This document shows positions 1 to 9,896 of a stretch of 64,000 nt of DNA, one piece after another. Below the pieces are notes generated by a model. That model did no database searches and had not been told where the DNA came from. It worked only from the letters and a program-made list of their open reading frames with translations. Origin of the DNA: Streptococcus porcinus (GTDB lineage Bacteria > Bacillota > Bacilli > Lactobacillales > Streptococcaceae). The position numbers were made by a program, and so were the translations under genes. The DNA is taken from contig NZ_LR594036.1 of assembly GCF_901542335.1 (NCBI RefSeq), positions 744,001 through 808,000 of the forward strand. Direction: 5' to 3'. Positions within the stretch are counted from its first letter, which is position 1. Every line of letters begins with the position of its first letter.

Positions 1-1
1 G

Positions 2-871
2 ATTGTTATTTGTGGTAATTCATCTCTAACAGAAATATTGGCAATGGAATGGTGTAAGTTTAAAAAAATTCCATATATTGTTGAAGGCGATGGTGCATTT
101 TTAGATACTTCTAAAACCTTTAAAGCCAAGTTGAAAAAACATATTTTAAAAGGAGCTAGTTTATACTTATCTACCTGTAATGAGTTAGATAAGTATTACT
201 TAGCTTATGGGGCAAAAGAGTCACAAATTAAGAGATATCATTTTTCTTCAATAAATAAAAATGATGTCTTAAAAGAACCTCTTTCCAAAAGTGAAAAAAT
301 GAAACTTAGAAAAGAATTGGATATCGTTGGAGATAAAATAATTTTAAGTACGGGTCAGTTTATTTATCGGAAAGGTTTTGACATCTTATTAAAGAGTATG
401 AAAAGTTTTGACTGCGGAACTAGTCTTTATATTATTGGTGGGGAACCTAGAAAAGAGTATATGGAAATAATAAAAAATAACGAGTTGAGTAATGTTTACT
501 TTAAAAGTTTTATGACGAAAGAAAAATTAAAAAAGTATTATTTGGCTTCAGATATTTTTGTTTTACCTACTAGAGAAGATATATGGGGATTAGTGGTTAA
601 CGAAGCTATGGCTGCTGCTCTACCAGTAGTAACTACTGAAAGATGTAATGCTGGTTTAGAAATGTTGAGTAATGGGAAAAATGGAGTTATTGTTCCCGTA
701 GATGATGTTGAAGCTTTAACTTATGGAATTAAAACTTGTTTGTCTAAAGCAAGTGAGATGAGCTATGAGACACTAAAAGTTATTTCTAAATATACACTTG
801 ATCAAATGGTGAATGATCATGTACTAATTTTCAATGAATGGAGAAGTCACAATAGTGAGCGCCTTAATTAG
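2..871 (+). CDS. Glycosyltransferase family 4 (5' end outside window)
   Basis: Capsule glycosyltransferase that should add one sugar to the lipid-linked repeat unit at the inner face of the membrane. The reading frame is open from base 2 and reads IVICGNSSLTEILAMEW before the first possible start codon, so the N-terminal nucleotide-sugar-independent half begins upstream of the window. The visible part holds the GT-B C-terminal domain, with LSTGQFIYRKGFDILL and the donor-binding region EDIWGLVVNEAMA followed by LPVVTTERCNAG. This is typical of GT4 enzymes, with Asp in the place of the first Glu of the usual EX7E motif. It overlaps the next gene, so the two are probably co-translated. The sugar donor cannot be read from sequence. 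Confidence 0.85.
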   Translation: MVICGNSSLTEILAMEWCKFKKIPYIVEGDGAFLDTSKTFKAKLKKHILKGASLYLSTCNELDKYYLAYGAKESQIKRYHFSSINKNDVLKEPLSKSEKMKLRKELDIVGDKIILSTGQFIYRKGFDILLKSMKSFDCGTSLYIIGGEPRKEYMEIIKNNELSNVYFKSFMTKEKLKKYYLASDIFVLPTREDIWGLVVNEAMAAALPVVTTERCNAGLEMLSNGKNGVIVPVDDVEALTYGIKTCLSKASEMSYETLKVISKYTLDQMVNDHVLIFNEWRSHNSERLN

Positions 872-2234
872 AACTACTATAGATATTGAAAAAATGCTAG
901 CAAAGATATATTTATTTCTCTTGCCATTTAGAATGATTTCACCGTTGTTATTTTTAAACATTGTTTTTAAAGGTGCATCAGTCAATCTTGATTTTATATT
1001 TAACATAATTGGTATAATTCTTTGTTTAATTTCAAGTAAAGGTAAAATAAAAATTATTAATGATGAGTCATCGAAACTTTTTAATTCTTTTGTGTTAGTA
1101 GTGATTTTTTTGAATGTCTCATCTATAATGATGGCTACATATATTCAGCTAAGATACGGAAATTACGCTGGGGAGAGTGCATATTCTGGTATAGCAGGAA
1201 TGTTAATTTATTTTGCTCAATACATAGCAATGATTCTTTATAACATCAGAATAATTTCAATACTAAGTGTCAACGAGATAAGACGAGTCTTATCTAAAAT
1301 AAGTTTGTTTCTTCTTATATTGGGTTACTATCAAGTTTTAACATTATCTTATAAAGGTGTGTTTCTAAGTGCTTTACATAGTATAGATATTTTTAATGTT
1401 TTATGGCCCGGAGATTTCATGCCTAAATTAAGTTTGACTGGTTCAGAAGGAGCATCTGCTGGCACAATATTTTCTATACTAATTCTCCCCTTTTTACTTA
1501 GCAGCTTTTACTATACAAAAAAATCACGATATATTCTTCAGTTGGTTGTATGGATACCAGTAGTTATATTTATGAAAAGTACAAGTGGATATTTAATGAT
1601 AATTGCAACACTATTGTTTTTTTTACTTTTATATAATTCTAAAGATAATCTCAGTAAAATAATTCTATTTTTAGCTGCTGTAATAGTCTTATTAATGTTC
1701 TTTACATTAGGATTTAATTTTTTCAAAGAAGTATTACCACAAAATCTTAGATATATGGTCTTTGAAAAAATAAGTGATAAAACTAATGGATCGACAATAG
1801 CGCGTTTAGTTCCGTTGTATACAAACTGGAAAACATTTTTAGATTTTCCAATTTTTGGAGTAGGCAATGGTTTACAAGGATATTTTTATATTAAAAATTA
1901 TCCAATTTGGGCTTTAAATGCTCCAGGAGTCACTGCTAAATTATTCTACGAGTCTGCTAAGGTAACGATTGTTAATGGTGGGCTATTCTTTCCATCACTT
2001 CTATCGGGATATGGAACTACTGGAATAATATTACTAACTTTATTTTTAAATCAAATTAGAAAAAAATTATTCAAGTATTCGAAACTTAAAAATTTTTATT
2101 TGACATATTTTAAGATTGCTATGCCAGCTATTATTATATGTGGATTTCAAAGTGAATTTGTTGGAAATTATTGTATTTGGTTTATAATAAGTTTAATTTT
2201 TGTTGATTTTAGTAAGTATGGGAGAGTGAATTGA
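855..2234 (+). CDS. Wzy-like polysaccharide repeat-unit polymerase
   Basis: Very hydrophobic protein of about 459 residues with roughly ten to twelve membrane spans. Between late spans lies a large polar loop (around FGVGNGLQGYFYIKNYP and the following 40 residues), as in O-antigen/capsule polymerases. Family assignment rests on topology, length and position between glycosyltransferases and a flippase, because Wzy proteins share little sequence. I prefer the GTG at 855, which has GGAG eleven bases upstream, to the ATG at 834, which lies inside the previous gene without a visible ribosome-binding site. It would join undecaprenyl-linked repeats on the outer side of the membrane. Confidence 0.75.
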   Translation: MSALIRTTIDIEKMLAKIYLFLLPFRMISPLLFLNIVFKGASVNLDFIFNIIGIILCLISSKGKIKIINDESSKLFNSFVLVVIFLNVSSIMMATYIQLRYGNYAGESAYSGIAGMLIYFAQYIAMILYNIRIISILSVNEIRRVLSKISLFLLILGYYQVLTLSYKGVFLSALHSIDIFNVLWPGDFMPKLSLTGSEGASAGTIFSILILPFLLSSFYYTKKSRYILQLVVWIPVVIFMKSTSGYLMIIATLLFFLLLYNSKDNLSKIILFLAAVIVLLMFFTLGFNFFKEVLPQNLRYMVFEKISDKTNGSTIARLVPLYTNWKTFLDFPIFGVGNGLQGYFYIKNYPIWALNAPGVTAKLFYESAKVTIVNGGLFFPSLLSGYGTTGIILLTLFLNQIRKKLFKYSKLKNFYLTYFKIAMPAIIICGFQSEFVGNYCIWFIISLIFVDFSKYGRVN

Positions 2235-3361
2235 AAAATTTATACATCGTGTTAGCCTCGCAGGATTTTGAATCAGCTAATCATAGAGGGCTATGGGAAG
2301 AATTGTCTTATATAGAAAATACTGAAGTCTTAGTATTGAATATTCCAGCAGATTTTTTTATATCACCCTTCAAAGGTAGATTTGATAGAATAAAAGATAC
2401 ATTTGTAGGCTCTAAACAAGTTTCTAAAAATTTAAAAGTTATTAGGCCTTTATTATTAATTAGACCAGAAGTCTCTATAAGCTTATTAAGAAAGTTAATT
2501 TCAAATCAAATTTGGAAAATTATTGATAAAGAATATACTTTAGAAAATATAAAAAGTATTAGGTTTATTGTATATAATGCATTTTGGGCTAAAATCATAA
2601 AAGAGTCAAAAAGAAATTTTCTTATGGCTTATTATCTTTTTGATGAAGTGATTTTAAATGCGAATGATAATACGGTTAACAAAATACGATTAAATCATGA
2701 TACTTATGCATGTGGCGCTTCTGACATTATATTTTTAATGAGTGAAAAGTTAATGGAGAATAGACAATCTTATACAGATAAAATGATATTAATTGGTAAT
2801 GGTAGCTCACTTATATCTTCTAGACAAATAGACAAGATTGAAAAATCTGTTGGTTTTATTGGTAATTTTAGGAATTGGATAGATAAAGATTTGTTAAGTG
2901 GTTTGATAAAGGAGAAATCAGATTATGACTTTTATTTTATTGGTCCAATTGAAAAGGATATGAGAAATTATTTCAACTCTCTTTTAAAGAATAATCCGAA
3001 TGTTTTTTATGGCGGAGTCAAAGATAAGACGCAGATAGCTAGTGCCTATAAACGTTTTCAGGTAATAATTATACCTTATAAAAATTCAGAGTTTATAAGA
3101 GCAACTAGACCTATTAAGATTGTTGAATCAGTAAGTTTAGGCACTCCTGTAGTTACGATACCTATTGATGGATATAAAGAAACTGATTTTATTAAATTTT
3201 CGAGAACAATCGGAGAATTTGCTGAATCTATTGAACAATTAACTATTAATGGGATAGATTTTAGCTCTACTATTTATAAAGATTTTGTTCGTGATAATTC
3301 TTGGGAAAGAAAAGCTTCAATAATAAACTCTAGCTTCGAGGAGAAATTTGATGAAAATTAA
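2231..3361 (+). CDS. Capsule glycosyltransferase (GT-B fold)
   Basis: Protein of 376 residues with the layout of a GT-B glycosyltransferase. The N-terminal half is divergent. The C-terminal half carries KSVGFIGNFRNWIDKDLL (start of the nucleotide-sugar domain), NPNVFYGGVKDKTQIASAY, and TRPIKIVESVSLGTPVVT, the usual donor-binding Glu region. It starts at a TTG that overlaps the stop codon of the polymerase gene (TTGA) and is preceded by GGAGAG, so translation is likely coupled. It overlaps the next gene by 11 bases. Acceptor and donor sugars are unknown. A role in assembling the capsule repeat is inferred from position. Confidence 0.75.
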   Translation: MKNLYIVLASQDFESANHRGLWEELSYIENTEVLVLNIPADFFISPFKGRFDRIKDTFVGSKQVSKNLKVIRPLLLIRPEVSISLLRKLISNQIWKIIDKEYTLENIKSIRFIVYNAFWAKIIKESKRNFLMAYYLFDEVILNANDNTVNKIRLNHDTYACGASDIIFLMSEKLMENRQSYTDKMILIGNGSSLISSRQIDKIEKSVGFIGNFRNWIDKDLLSGLIKEKSDYDFYFIGPIEKDMRNYFNSLLKNNPNVFYGGVKDKTQIASAYKRFQVIIIPYKNSEFIRATRPIKIVESVSLGTPVVTIPIDGYKETDFIKFSRTIGEFAESIEQLTINGIDFSSTIYKDFVRDNSWERKASIINSSFEEKFDEN

Positions 3362-3815
3362 AACATTATTAGTTTCACTGATGCCTTTATATGGTCTTAA
3401 TACACGCTTTAGGATTTTATTATATTTGAGAGAGTATACTAGAAATCATCATTTGAAATTTTTCAGTTGCTTAATAAAAAATTATATTCTTAGTAAATAT
3501 AGTTGTGAACTATCTATTCATGCACAAATTTCACCAAAGGCTGAATTTATGCATACAACCGGTGTTGTAATTGGAGAAGGGGCTGTTATCAAAGAAGGCG
3601 TAAAGATATATTCTAATGTTGTTTTAGGTAGAAAAGATATTAATAATGAAGATGATTATCCAATTGTTAATGAAAACGTTATATTATCTACGGGGACGGT
3701 TGTTCTGGGCAAAGTAAATATTTCTTCAGGTGTTGTTATTGGAGCTAATAGCTTAGTCTTTAAAAGCTTGAAAAAAGGTACTTGGGTAGGAGCCCCTGCA
3801 AAACAAATACTATAA
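3351..3815 (+). CDS. Serine-acetyltransferase-like hexapeptide acyltransferase
   Basis: 154-residue protein. The first 60 residues are basic and hydrophobic. The C-terminal part is a left-handed beta-helix built from hexapeptide repeats, for example VVIGEGAVIKEGVKIYSNV and VVLGKVNISSGVVIGANS, ending in the typical KGTWVGAPAKQIL cap. CysE-like proteins of this short kind in capsule loci usually O-acetylate a sugar of the repeat unit or a lipid-linked precursor. A role in cysteine synthesis is unlikely in this setting. ATG at 3351 is chosen because GGAGAA lies just upstream; a TTG one codon earlier is also possible. Confidence 0.75.
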   Translation: MKIKTLLVSLMPLYGLNTRFRILLYLREYTRNHHLKFFSCLIKNYILSKYSCELSIHAQISPKAEFMHTTGVVIGEGAVIKEGVKIYSNVVLGRKDINNEDDYPIVNENVILSTGTVVLGKVNISSGVVIGANSLVFKSLKKGTWVGAPAKQIL

Positions 3816-3843
3816 TTAGAGAATATGGAGAATTCTTTTATAA

Positions 3844-5355
3844 ATGGATAAGAAACGTTTATCAATTAATCTAGTAGCAAATATAGTTTCATTTGGAATT
3901 TCAACCTTACTTAGTTTTTTTTTAACTCCCTTTCTAGTTCGTTACCTTGGAAAAGAAATATATGGATTTTACGGAATAGCAAATAATTTTGTTAGTTTCA
4001 TTACAGTTATTGCTGTTGCACTAAATTCAATGGCAGCAAAATATATTACAGTCGAACTAGTTAGAGGTAATAATATAAAAGCTAATCAATATTATGCGTC
4101 AATTTTTATTTCAAATTTAATATTGTGTGTGCTACTTTTACCTGTATTAACTATTACTGTATTTGAGATTGATAAAATTTTAACCATTTCTCCAAAGTAC
4201 CTTATTGATATACAAATCCTATTTTCGTTAGTTTTTTTAGCGATGATCATAAGGTTTTTAACTTTAATTTTTGGTAGCGCCACTTATTCTTCAAATAGAA
4301 TGGATATAAGGGCTTATATTGAAATTGCTAAGTCATTTTTGCGATTATTACTATATTTTTCAATATTTTACTTTTTTAAGCCCTCAATTATATACGTTGG
4401 TCTGGTACTATTCCTACTAGAAGCATTTAATTCAGGGATTCAAATAAGTATAGCGAAAAAATTATTACCGGGTATGAGCTTAGGACCTAGATGGTATAAT
4501 CGTACGTTAGTAACAAAGACGTTTAAGGTTGGTATTTGGAACTCTATTAACCAATTAGGTGATTTATTAATTAATAGTACTTCCCTTATTATAAGTAACA
4601 TATTTTTAGGAGAAATGGCTAGTGGCTCCGTTTCAATTGTAAAAACAATGCCACTTTTATTGAGTGGAGTCATAACAGCAATAAATGGTGTGTTTATGCC
4701 AAGAGTGGCTCACATGTATGCAATAAAAGATAAGTCGAAACTTATATTAGAAGTTATCAATTCTCAAAAATTTATAGGTTTCGTTCTTTCGCCTATATCA
4801 GTAATTCTAGTTGTTTATGGAAAAGACTTTTTTAATCTTTGGGTTCCAGGAAATAATAGTACCTTGCTTATGCAACTTTCTATTTTTGAAATTTTAAAAA
4901 TGGTTTTTGTCGGAATATCTTTACCAATACTTAATTTAAATATAGTTATTGATAAAGTTAAAGTACCATCTATATATATGTTAATTTCTGGTTTTATAAA
5001 TATAATTTTTATGGTGCTGTTGTTAAAATATACTAAGTTACAAATTTTTTCTATATTTCTAGCAACTTTTTTAGTTACATTTTCACTTTATGGGATTATA
5101 ATTCCTAATTATACTAGTCATTTATTTAAAATATCTCCTAAGGTGTTCTTTAGAGTTATAACTATCACTATTTTTAATATTTCCTTAATATTTTTGGTGA
5201 CAAAAGTGATTTATTCCTTTAGTAATATTACGAGCTGGGGAGATTTTCTACTATCAACAATCTTCTCAGGTTTTATTGGCTATATGATAAGTGTGCTTAC
5301 TTTTTTTGGACCTAAAAAAATTAAATATTATGTAAGTAAAGTATTGGAGCAATAA
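3844..5355 (+). CDS. Wzx-like polysaccharide flippase
   Basis: 503-residue integral membrane protein with about fourteen predicted spans. It begins with ISFGISTLLSFFLTPFLVRY and GKEIYGFYGIANNFVSF, a pattern typical of the MOP/PST flippase family. It would move undecaprenyl-linked repeat units across the membrane to the Wzy polymerase encoded upstream. GGAG lies ten bases before the ATG. Its stop codon TAA shares its last base with the ATG of fnlA, linking the serotype-specific genes to the sugar-nucleotide cassette. Base composition is strongly A+T-rich, like the four genes before it. Confidence 0.88.
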   Translation: MDKKRLSINLVANIVSFGISTLLSFFLTPFLVRYLGKEIYGFYGIANNFVSFITVIAVALNSMAAKYITVELVRGNNIKANQYYASIFISNLILCVLLLPVLTITVFEIDKILTISPKYLIDIQILFSLVFLAMIIRFLTLIFGSATYSSNRMDIRAYIEIAKSFLRLLLYFSIFYFFKPSIIYVGLVLFLLEAFNSGIQISIAKKLLPGMSLGPRWYNRTLVTKTFKVGIWNSINQLGDLLINSTSLIISNIFLGEMASGSVSIVKTMPLLLSGVITAINGVFMPRVAHMYAIKDKSKLILEVINSQKFIGFVLSPISVILVVYGKDFFNLWVPGNNSTLLMQLSIFEILKMVFVGISLPILNLNIVIDKVKVPSIYMLISGFINIIFMVLLLKYTKLQIFSIFLATFLVTFSLYGIIIPNYTSHLFKISPKVFFRVITITIFNISLIFLVTKVIYSFSNITSWGDFLLSTIFSGFIGYMISVLTFFGPKKIKYYVSKVLEQ

Positions 5356-6389
5356 TGAAATTATTTTTAAATAAAACGTTACTCATCACTGGTGGTACAG
5401 GTTCTTTTGGTAATGCTGTATTAGATAGATTTCTTACATCAGATATTGGGGAGATTAGAATTTTCTCACGTGATGAAAAAAAACAAGATGACATGCGTCA
5501 TAAGTATCAAGTGAAATATCCAGGATTCGCTGATAAGATTAAATTTTATCTTGGAGACGTGAGAGATATTAATTCTGTGCGTATTGCCATGGTTGGTGTA
5601 GACTATGTGTTTCACGCTGCTGCTTTGAAGCAAGTACCATCTTGTGAATTTTTCCCAATTGAGGCCGTAAAAACAAATGTTTTAGGGACAGAAAATGTTT
5701 TAAATGCTGCAATTGAGGCAAAAGTGGAGAATGTTGTTTGTTTATCCACTGATAAGGCAGCTTACCCAGTAAATGCAATGGGAACATCTAAAGCAATGAT
5801 GGAAAAAGTAGTTGTTGCAAAGGCTAGACAAAGTAAAGACACTAAGATTTCATGTACTCGCTATGGTAATGTTATGTGTAGTAGGGGATCAGTTATTCCA
5901 CTGTGGATTGATCAAATAAAAGCCGGGAATGCAATAACTATTACGGAACCAACAATGACTCGTTTTATTATGTCTTTAGAGGAAGCAGTTGATTTAGTCC
6001 TTTTTGCATTTGAAAATGCGGTTTCAGGCGATATTTTGGTACAAAAAGCTCCTGCTTGTACTATTGAAACGCAAGCAAAGGCAGTTATGGAACTATTTGG
6101 CGGTCGGGCAGAGGATATCAAGGTCATTGGAATTCGGCATGGAGAAAAAATGTATGAGACTCTTTTGACAAATGAAGAGTGTGCTAACGCTATTGATATG
6201 GGTGATTTCTATCGTGTTCCAAGTGATAAACGTGGTTTAAATTATGATAAATATTTTAGCGAAGGTGATACAGAAAGAATTGAACTAACAGAATTTAATA
6301 GTCATAATACTCAGTTGTTAAATATTGAGGAAACTAAAGAAAAAATTGCTGCACTTTCTTATATTCAAGAAAGACTAAGAGAAGAGTGA
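5355..6389 (+). CDS. fnlA: UDP-GlcNAc 4,6-dehydratase/5-epimerase (FnlA/CapE)
   Basis: First enzyme of UDP-N-acetyl-L-fucosamine synthesis; it dehydrates and epimerises UDP-GlcNAc. The NAD(P)-binding loop ITGGTGSFGNAVLD is near residues 11-24. SRDEKKQDDMRHKY and FHAAALKQVPSCEFFP are characteristic of the CapE/FlaA1-type extended SDRs. In the catalytic region STDKAAYPVNAMGTSK the usual YxxxK tyrosine position is Met (MGTSK), which as I recall is normal for the FnlA/CapE branch. Length (344) fits. It is followed by the two other genes of the same pathway, which makes the assignment firm. Confidence 0.93.
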   Translation: MKLFLNKTLLITGGTGSFGNAVLDRFLTSDIGEIRIFSRDEKKQDDMRHKYQVKYPGFADKIKFYLGDVRDINSVRIAMVGVDYVFHAAALKQVPSCEFFPIEAVKTNVLGTENVLNAAIEAKVENVVCLSTDKAAYPVNAMGTSKAMMEKVVVAKARQSKDTKISCTRYGNVMCSRGSVIPLWIDQIKAGNAITITEPTMTRFIMSLEEAVDLVLFAFENAVSGDILVQKAPACTIETQAKAVMELFGGRAEDIKVIGIRHGEKMYETLLTNEECANAIDMGDFYRVPSDKRGLNYDKYFSEGDTERIELTEFNSHNTQLLNIEETKEKIAALSYIQERLREE

Positions 6390-6407
6390 GTTAGAGGATA
6401 CTATCAA

Positions 6408-7583
6408 ATGAGTAAATACGAAATGCTAAGTTGGAAGGATAATGACAAGTTAAAACTTTTAATAATTGTTGGAACTCGTCCAGAAATAATTAGGCTTTCT
6501 GAGGTGATAAAAAAATCTAGACGATATTTTGATGTTATCCTCGCCCATACGGGTCAAAATTATGATTACAATCTTAATGAAGTATTCTTTAAAGATTTAG
6601 ATTTAGAAGAACCAGACGTTTACCTTAATGCGGTGGGTGAGCATCTAGGTGCTACAATGGGAAATATTATTTCAGAAAGTTATGATTTGATGTCTACAAT
6701 TGCTCCAGATGCAGTTTTGGTATTAGGAGATACCAATTCATGTTTGTCTGTCATCGGTGCTAAAAGGCTTCATATTCCCATTTTCCATATGGAAGCAGGA
6801 AATAGGAGTAAAGATGAGTGTCTACCAGAAGAAACTAATCGCCGTATTGTAGATATTATTTCTGATGTTAATCTAGCCTATTCTGAACATGCGAGAAAAT
6901 ACCTTGCTGATACGGGGCTACCTAAAGAGAGAACCTACGTTACAGGCTCTCCAATGGCAGAAGTCTTAAAAGCTAATTTAACTAAAATTCAAACTTCAGA
7001 CATACATAAGAAGCTTAGCCTTGAGAAAGGGAAATATATTCTTCTTTCTGCACACAGGGAAGAAAATATTGATACTGATAAGAATTTTCTAAGTTTATTC
7101 AATGCTATAAATAAGCTAGCGGAAAAATATGATATGCCAATATTATATTCTTGTCATCCACGTAGTAAAAATAAAATTTCAGCAATGGGTTTCCAGTTAG
7201 ATAAGAGGGTTATTCAACACGAACCGTTAGGTTTCCATGATTATAATTGTTTACAAATGAACGCTTTTGCAGTTGTATCTGATTCGGGAACTTTACCAGA
7301 AGAATCAAGTTATTTTACGTCAGTTGGTAAATCTATTCCAGCAGTTTGCATTCGTACTAGTACAGAACGTCCAGAGGCTTTAGACAAAGGAACATTTGTT
7401 TTATCTGGAATTGATGAAAAAGGGTTACTTCAAGCTGTAGAAGTAGCAGTTGAAATGAACAAAAATCAGCATATTGGGCTACCTGTTCCGGATTATGTTG
7501 ATGAAAATGTGTCAGATAAAGTAATAAAAATTATTCAATCTTATACAAATATTGTTAATAAAATGGTTTGGCGTAAAGATTAG
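6408..7583 (+). CDS. fnlC: UDP-N-acetylglucosamine 2-epimerase family (FnlC/CapG)
   Basis: 391-residue non-hydrolysing 2-epimerase. Motifs visible in order: VGTRPEIIRLSEV, LAHTGQNYDYN, LGDTNSCLSVIGA, FHMEAGNRSKDECLPEETNR, SAHREENIDTDKN and SDSGTLPEESSYF. In the L-FucNAc pathway this enzyme is the last step, turning UDP-N-acetyl-L-talosamine into UDP-N-acetyl-L-fucosamine. The DECLPEETNRRIVD version is characteristic of the FnlC/CapG group rather than MnaA/WecB. Here it lies second of the three pathway genes (A-C-B order). The 18-base gap after fnlA suggests one transcript. Confidence 0.92.
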   Translation: MSKYEMLSWKDNDKLKLLIIVGTRPEIIRLSEVIKKSRRYFDVILAHTGQNYDYNLNEVFFKDLDLEEPDVYLNAVGEHLGATMGNIISESYDLMSTIAPDAVLVLGDTNSCLSVIGAKRLHIPIFHMEAGNRSKDECLPEETNRRIVDIISDVNLAYSEHARKYLADTGLPKERTYVTGSPMAEVLKANLTKIQTSDIHKKLSLEKGKYILLSAHREENIDTDKNFLSLFNAINKLAEKYDMPILYSCHPRSKNKISAMGFQLDKRVIQHEPLGFHDYNCLQMNAFAVVSDSGTLPEESSYFTSVGKSIPAVCIRTSTERPEALDKGTFVLSGIDEKGLLQAVEVAVEMNKNQHIGLPVPDYVDENVSDKVIKIIQSYTNIVNKMVWRKD

Positions 7584-7606
7584 ATTATTTATCTTAGGAG
7601 AATTGA

Positions 7607-8803
7607 ATGAGAGTCTTAGTTACAGGCGCAAAAGGAATGGTTGGTACTGCCTTAGTCAATCAACTTAGAAATATTAGAGATAACAAAAACAGAACACGGT
7701 CTGATTTAAAGATTGATGATATTTTTGAATATGATATGGATTCAACCGTTGATGACTTAGAATATTTCTGCCAGAATTCAGATTTTATATTTAATTTAGC
7801 TGGTGTTAATCGACCAAAAAATACGAAAGAATTTATGGCGGGAAATTTTGGTTTTGCAAGCACATTATTAGACACGCTAAAAAAATATAATAATAAGGCA
7901 CCTATTATGCTTTCCTCATCAATTCAGGCGACCTTAGTGGGTAGATATGCCGATGGTGACTATGGGAAGAGTAAACTAGCTGGTGAGAATTTATTCTTTG
8001 AATACGCTAAGTCAGAAGGTGTTAAAGTAGCTGTATATAGGTTTCCAAATTTAATGGGGCATTCAAAACCGAATTATAATTCAGCAGTATCCACTTTTTG
8101 TCATGCTATAGCAAACGATTTAGAATATACTGTCAGTGACAGAAATGTTAAGATAGAACTATTATACATTGATGATCTGATAGAAGGTATGCTAGACTTG
8201 TTAGAAAATAAGGAAGTAAGATGTGACTATGATGGTGTCGTTCCTCACCCTTATTTACATGGTAAGTATTGTTATATTCCTAAAACCCATGTAGTAACAT
8301 TAGGTGAAATTGTTGATTTATTAGAAAAATTCAAACAGCAACCTATTAATTTATTGATGCCAAAAATTCCGGAAGGGTCCTTCGCAAAAAAATTATTCTC
8401 CCTTTATTTAACTTACCTACCCATCAATAAATTTAGTTACCCTTTAAAAATGAATATTGATGACAGAGGATCATTTACTGAATTAGTTCATACAGAGGAT
8501 TGCGGCCAAGTAAGTATTAATATTAGTAAGCCGGGTATTACCAAGGGACAGCATTGGCATAGTAGTAAGTGGGAGCAATTTATCGTTGTGAGTGGTCATG
8601 GTTTAATTCAAGAAAGAAATATTGTAACCGGAGAAATTGTTGAGTTTGAAGTTTCAGGTGATAAAATTGAAGCAATCTATATGGTTCCGGGTTGGACTCA
8701 TAATATTATTAACTTATCTGAAACAGATAATCTTGTAACCGTTATGACTTGTAATGAGATATTTGATCCTGAACATCCAGATACATATTTTGAAGAAGTT
8801 TAG
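7607..8803 (+). CDS. fnlB: Bifunctional SDR reductase/cupin (FnlB/CapF)
   Basis: Middle enzyme of the UDP-L-FucNAc pathway; it acts on the 4-keto intermediate made by FnlA and reduces it to UDP-N-acetyl-L-talosamine. Two domains are visible. Residues about 1-250 are a short-chain dehydrogenase with VTGAKGMVGTALV and the catalytic YGKSK. Residues about 280-398 are a cupin with GQHWHSSKWEQFIVVSGHG, whose two His and one Glu would bind the metal. This fusion is diagnostic for CapF/FnlB. AGGAG lies nine bases before the ATG. Confidence 0.93.
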   Translation: MRVLVTGAKGMVGTALVNQLRNIRDNKNRTRSDLKIDDIFEYDMDSTVDDLEYFCQNSDFIFNLAGVNRPKNTKEFMAGNFGFASTLLDTLKKYNNKAPIMLSSSIQATLVGRYADGDYGKSKLAGENLFFEYAKSEGVKVAVYRFPNLMGHSKPNYNSAVSTFCHAIANDLEYTVSDRNVKIELLYIDDLIEGMLDLLENKEVRCDYDGVVPHPYLHGKYCYIPKTHVVTLGEIVDLLEKFKQQPINLLMPKIPEGSFAKKLFSLYLTYLPINKFSYPLKMNIDDRGSFTELVHTEDCGQVSINISKPGITKGQHWHSSKWEQFIVVSGHGLIQERNIVTGEIVEFEVSGDKIEAIYMVPGWTHNIINLSETDNLVTVMTCNEIFDPEHPDTYFEEV

Positions 8804-8827
8804 AGAATACTTTATAGAGTGGGTAGT

Positions 8828-9895
8828 ATGGAATTAAAAGTAACCAATAAAACAATTCTTGTCACAGGCGCTGCTGGTTTCATTGGGAGTAACCTTGTAC
8901 TTGAACTATTAAAAGAAGAACATGTTGGTCATATTATCGGTCTTGATAATATGAATGATTATTATGATGTGTCTTTAAAGGAATTTCGTCTTAATCAGAT
9001 TAATAATCTTGCAGAAACTAGTAAGTCTAGGTGGACTTTTATCAAAGGTTCAATTGCTGATAGAACACTTGTAGATGATATTTTTACAACTTATAAGCCT
9101 GATATTGTTGTGAATTTAGCGGCACAAGCGGGGGTGAGGTATTCTATTTCACATCCTGATATTTATATTGAAAGTAATATTATTGGCTTTTACAATATTT
9201 TGGAAGCCTGTCGACATAATCCTGTCGAACATCTTGTTTATGCGTCCTCATCATCTGTATATGGATCAAATGCCAAAATTCCTTATAGTACGGAAGATAG
9301 GGTAGATAGTCCTGTATCGTTATATGCTGCGACTAAGAAGTCTAATGAGTTATTAGCACATTCTTATAGTAAACTGTATAATATTCCTTCAACAGGCTTG
9401 CGATTCTTTACTGTTTATGGACCTGCAGGTCGTCCTGATATGGCGTACTTTGGCTTTACCAATAAATTAATTAAAGGTGAAACAATTCAAATTTTTAATT
9501 ACGGAAATTGTAAACGTGATTTTACTTATGTTGACGACATTGTCAAAGGCATTACTTTAGTGATGAATGGCGCTCCCAAAAGAAGCCAAGGTGAAGATGG
9601 TTTGCCAATTCCTCCGTATGCTATTTATAATATAGGCAATAGCCACCCAGAAAACTTACTTGATTTTGTTACAATTCTTCAGGAAGAATTAATCGCGGCA
9701 GGAGTATTACCTCATAATTATGACTTTGAGTCTCACAAAGAACTTGTAGCAATGCAGCCAGGAGACGTTGCTGTTACCTATGCTGATACTAGTGCACTGG
9801 AAAAGGAGTTTGGTTACACCCCTAATACAAGTCTTCGTCAAGGGTTGAAACAATTTGCTGAATGGTATTATGACTTCTATGTGAAAGGACAATAA
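8828..9895 (+). CDS. UDP-glucuronate 4-epimerase-like NAD-dependent epimerase
   Basis: Extended SDR of about 355 residues. Visible are the NAD loop [39 protein letters not shown], the catalytic YAATK, and [16 protein letters not shown], a signature strongly associated with UDP-glucuronate 4-epimerases. The product would be UDP-galacturonate, made from the UDP-glucuronate supplied by ugd immediately downstream. ATG at 8828 is preferred over the in-frame GTG nine bases earlier, because GAGTGGG stands before it. A different 4-epimerase substrate cannot be excluded. Confidence 0.85.
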   Translation: MELKVTNKTILVTGAAGFIGSNLVLELLKEEHVGHIIGLDNMNDYYDVSLKEFRLNQINNLAETSKSRWTFIKGSIADRTLVDDIFTTYKPDIVVNLAAQAGVRYSISHPDIYIESNIIGFYNILEACRHNPVEHLVYASSSSVYGSNAKIPYSTEDRVDSPVSLYAATKKSNELLAHSYSKLYNIPSTGLRFFTVYGPAGRPDMAYFGFTNKLIKGETIQIFNYGNCKRDFTYVDDIVKGITLVMNGAPKRSQGEDGLPIPPYAIYNIGNSHPENLLDFVTILQEELIAAGVLPHNYDFESHKELVAMQPGDVAVTYADTSALEKEFGYTPNTSLRQGLKQFAEWYYDFYVKGQ

Positions 9896-9896
9896 C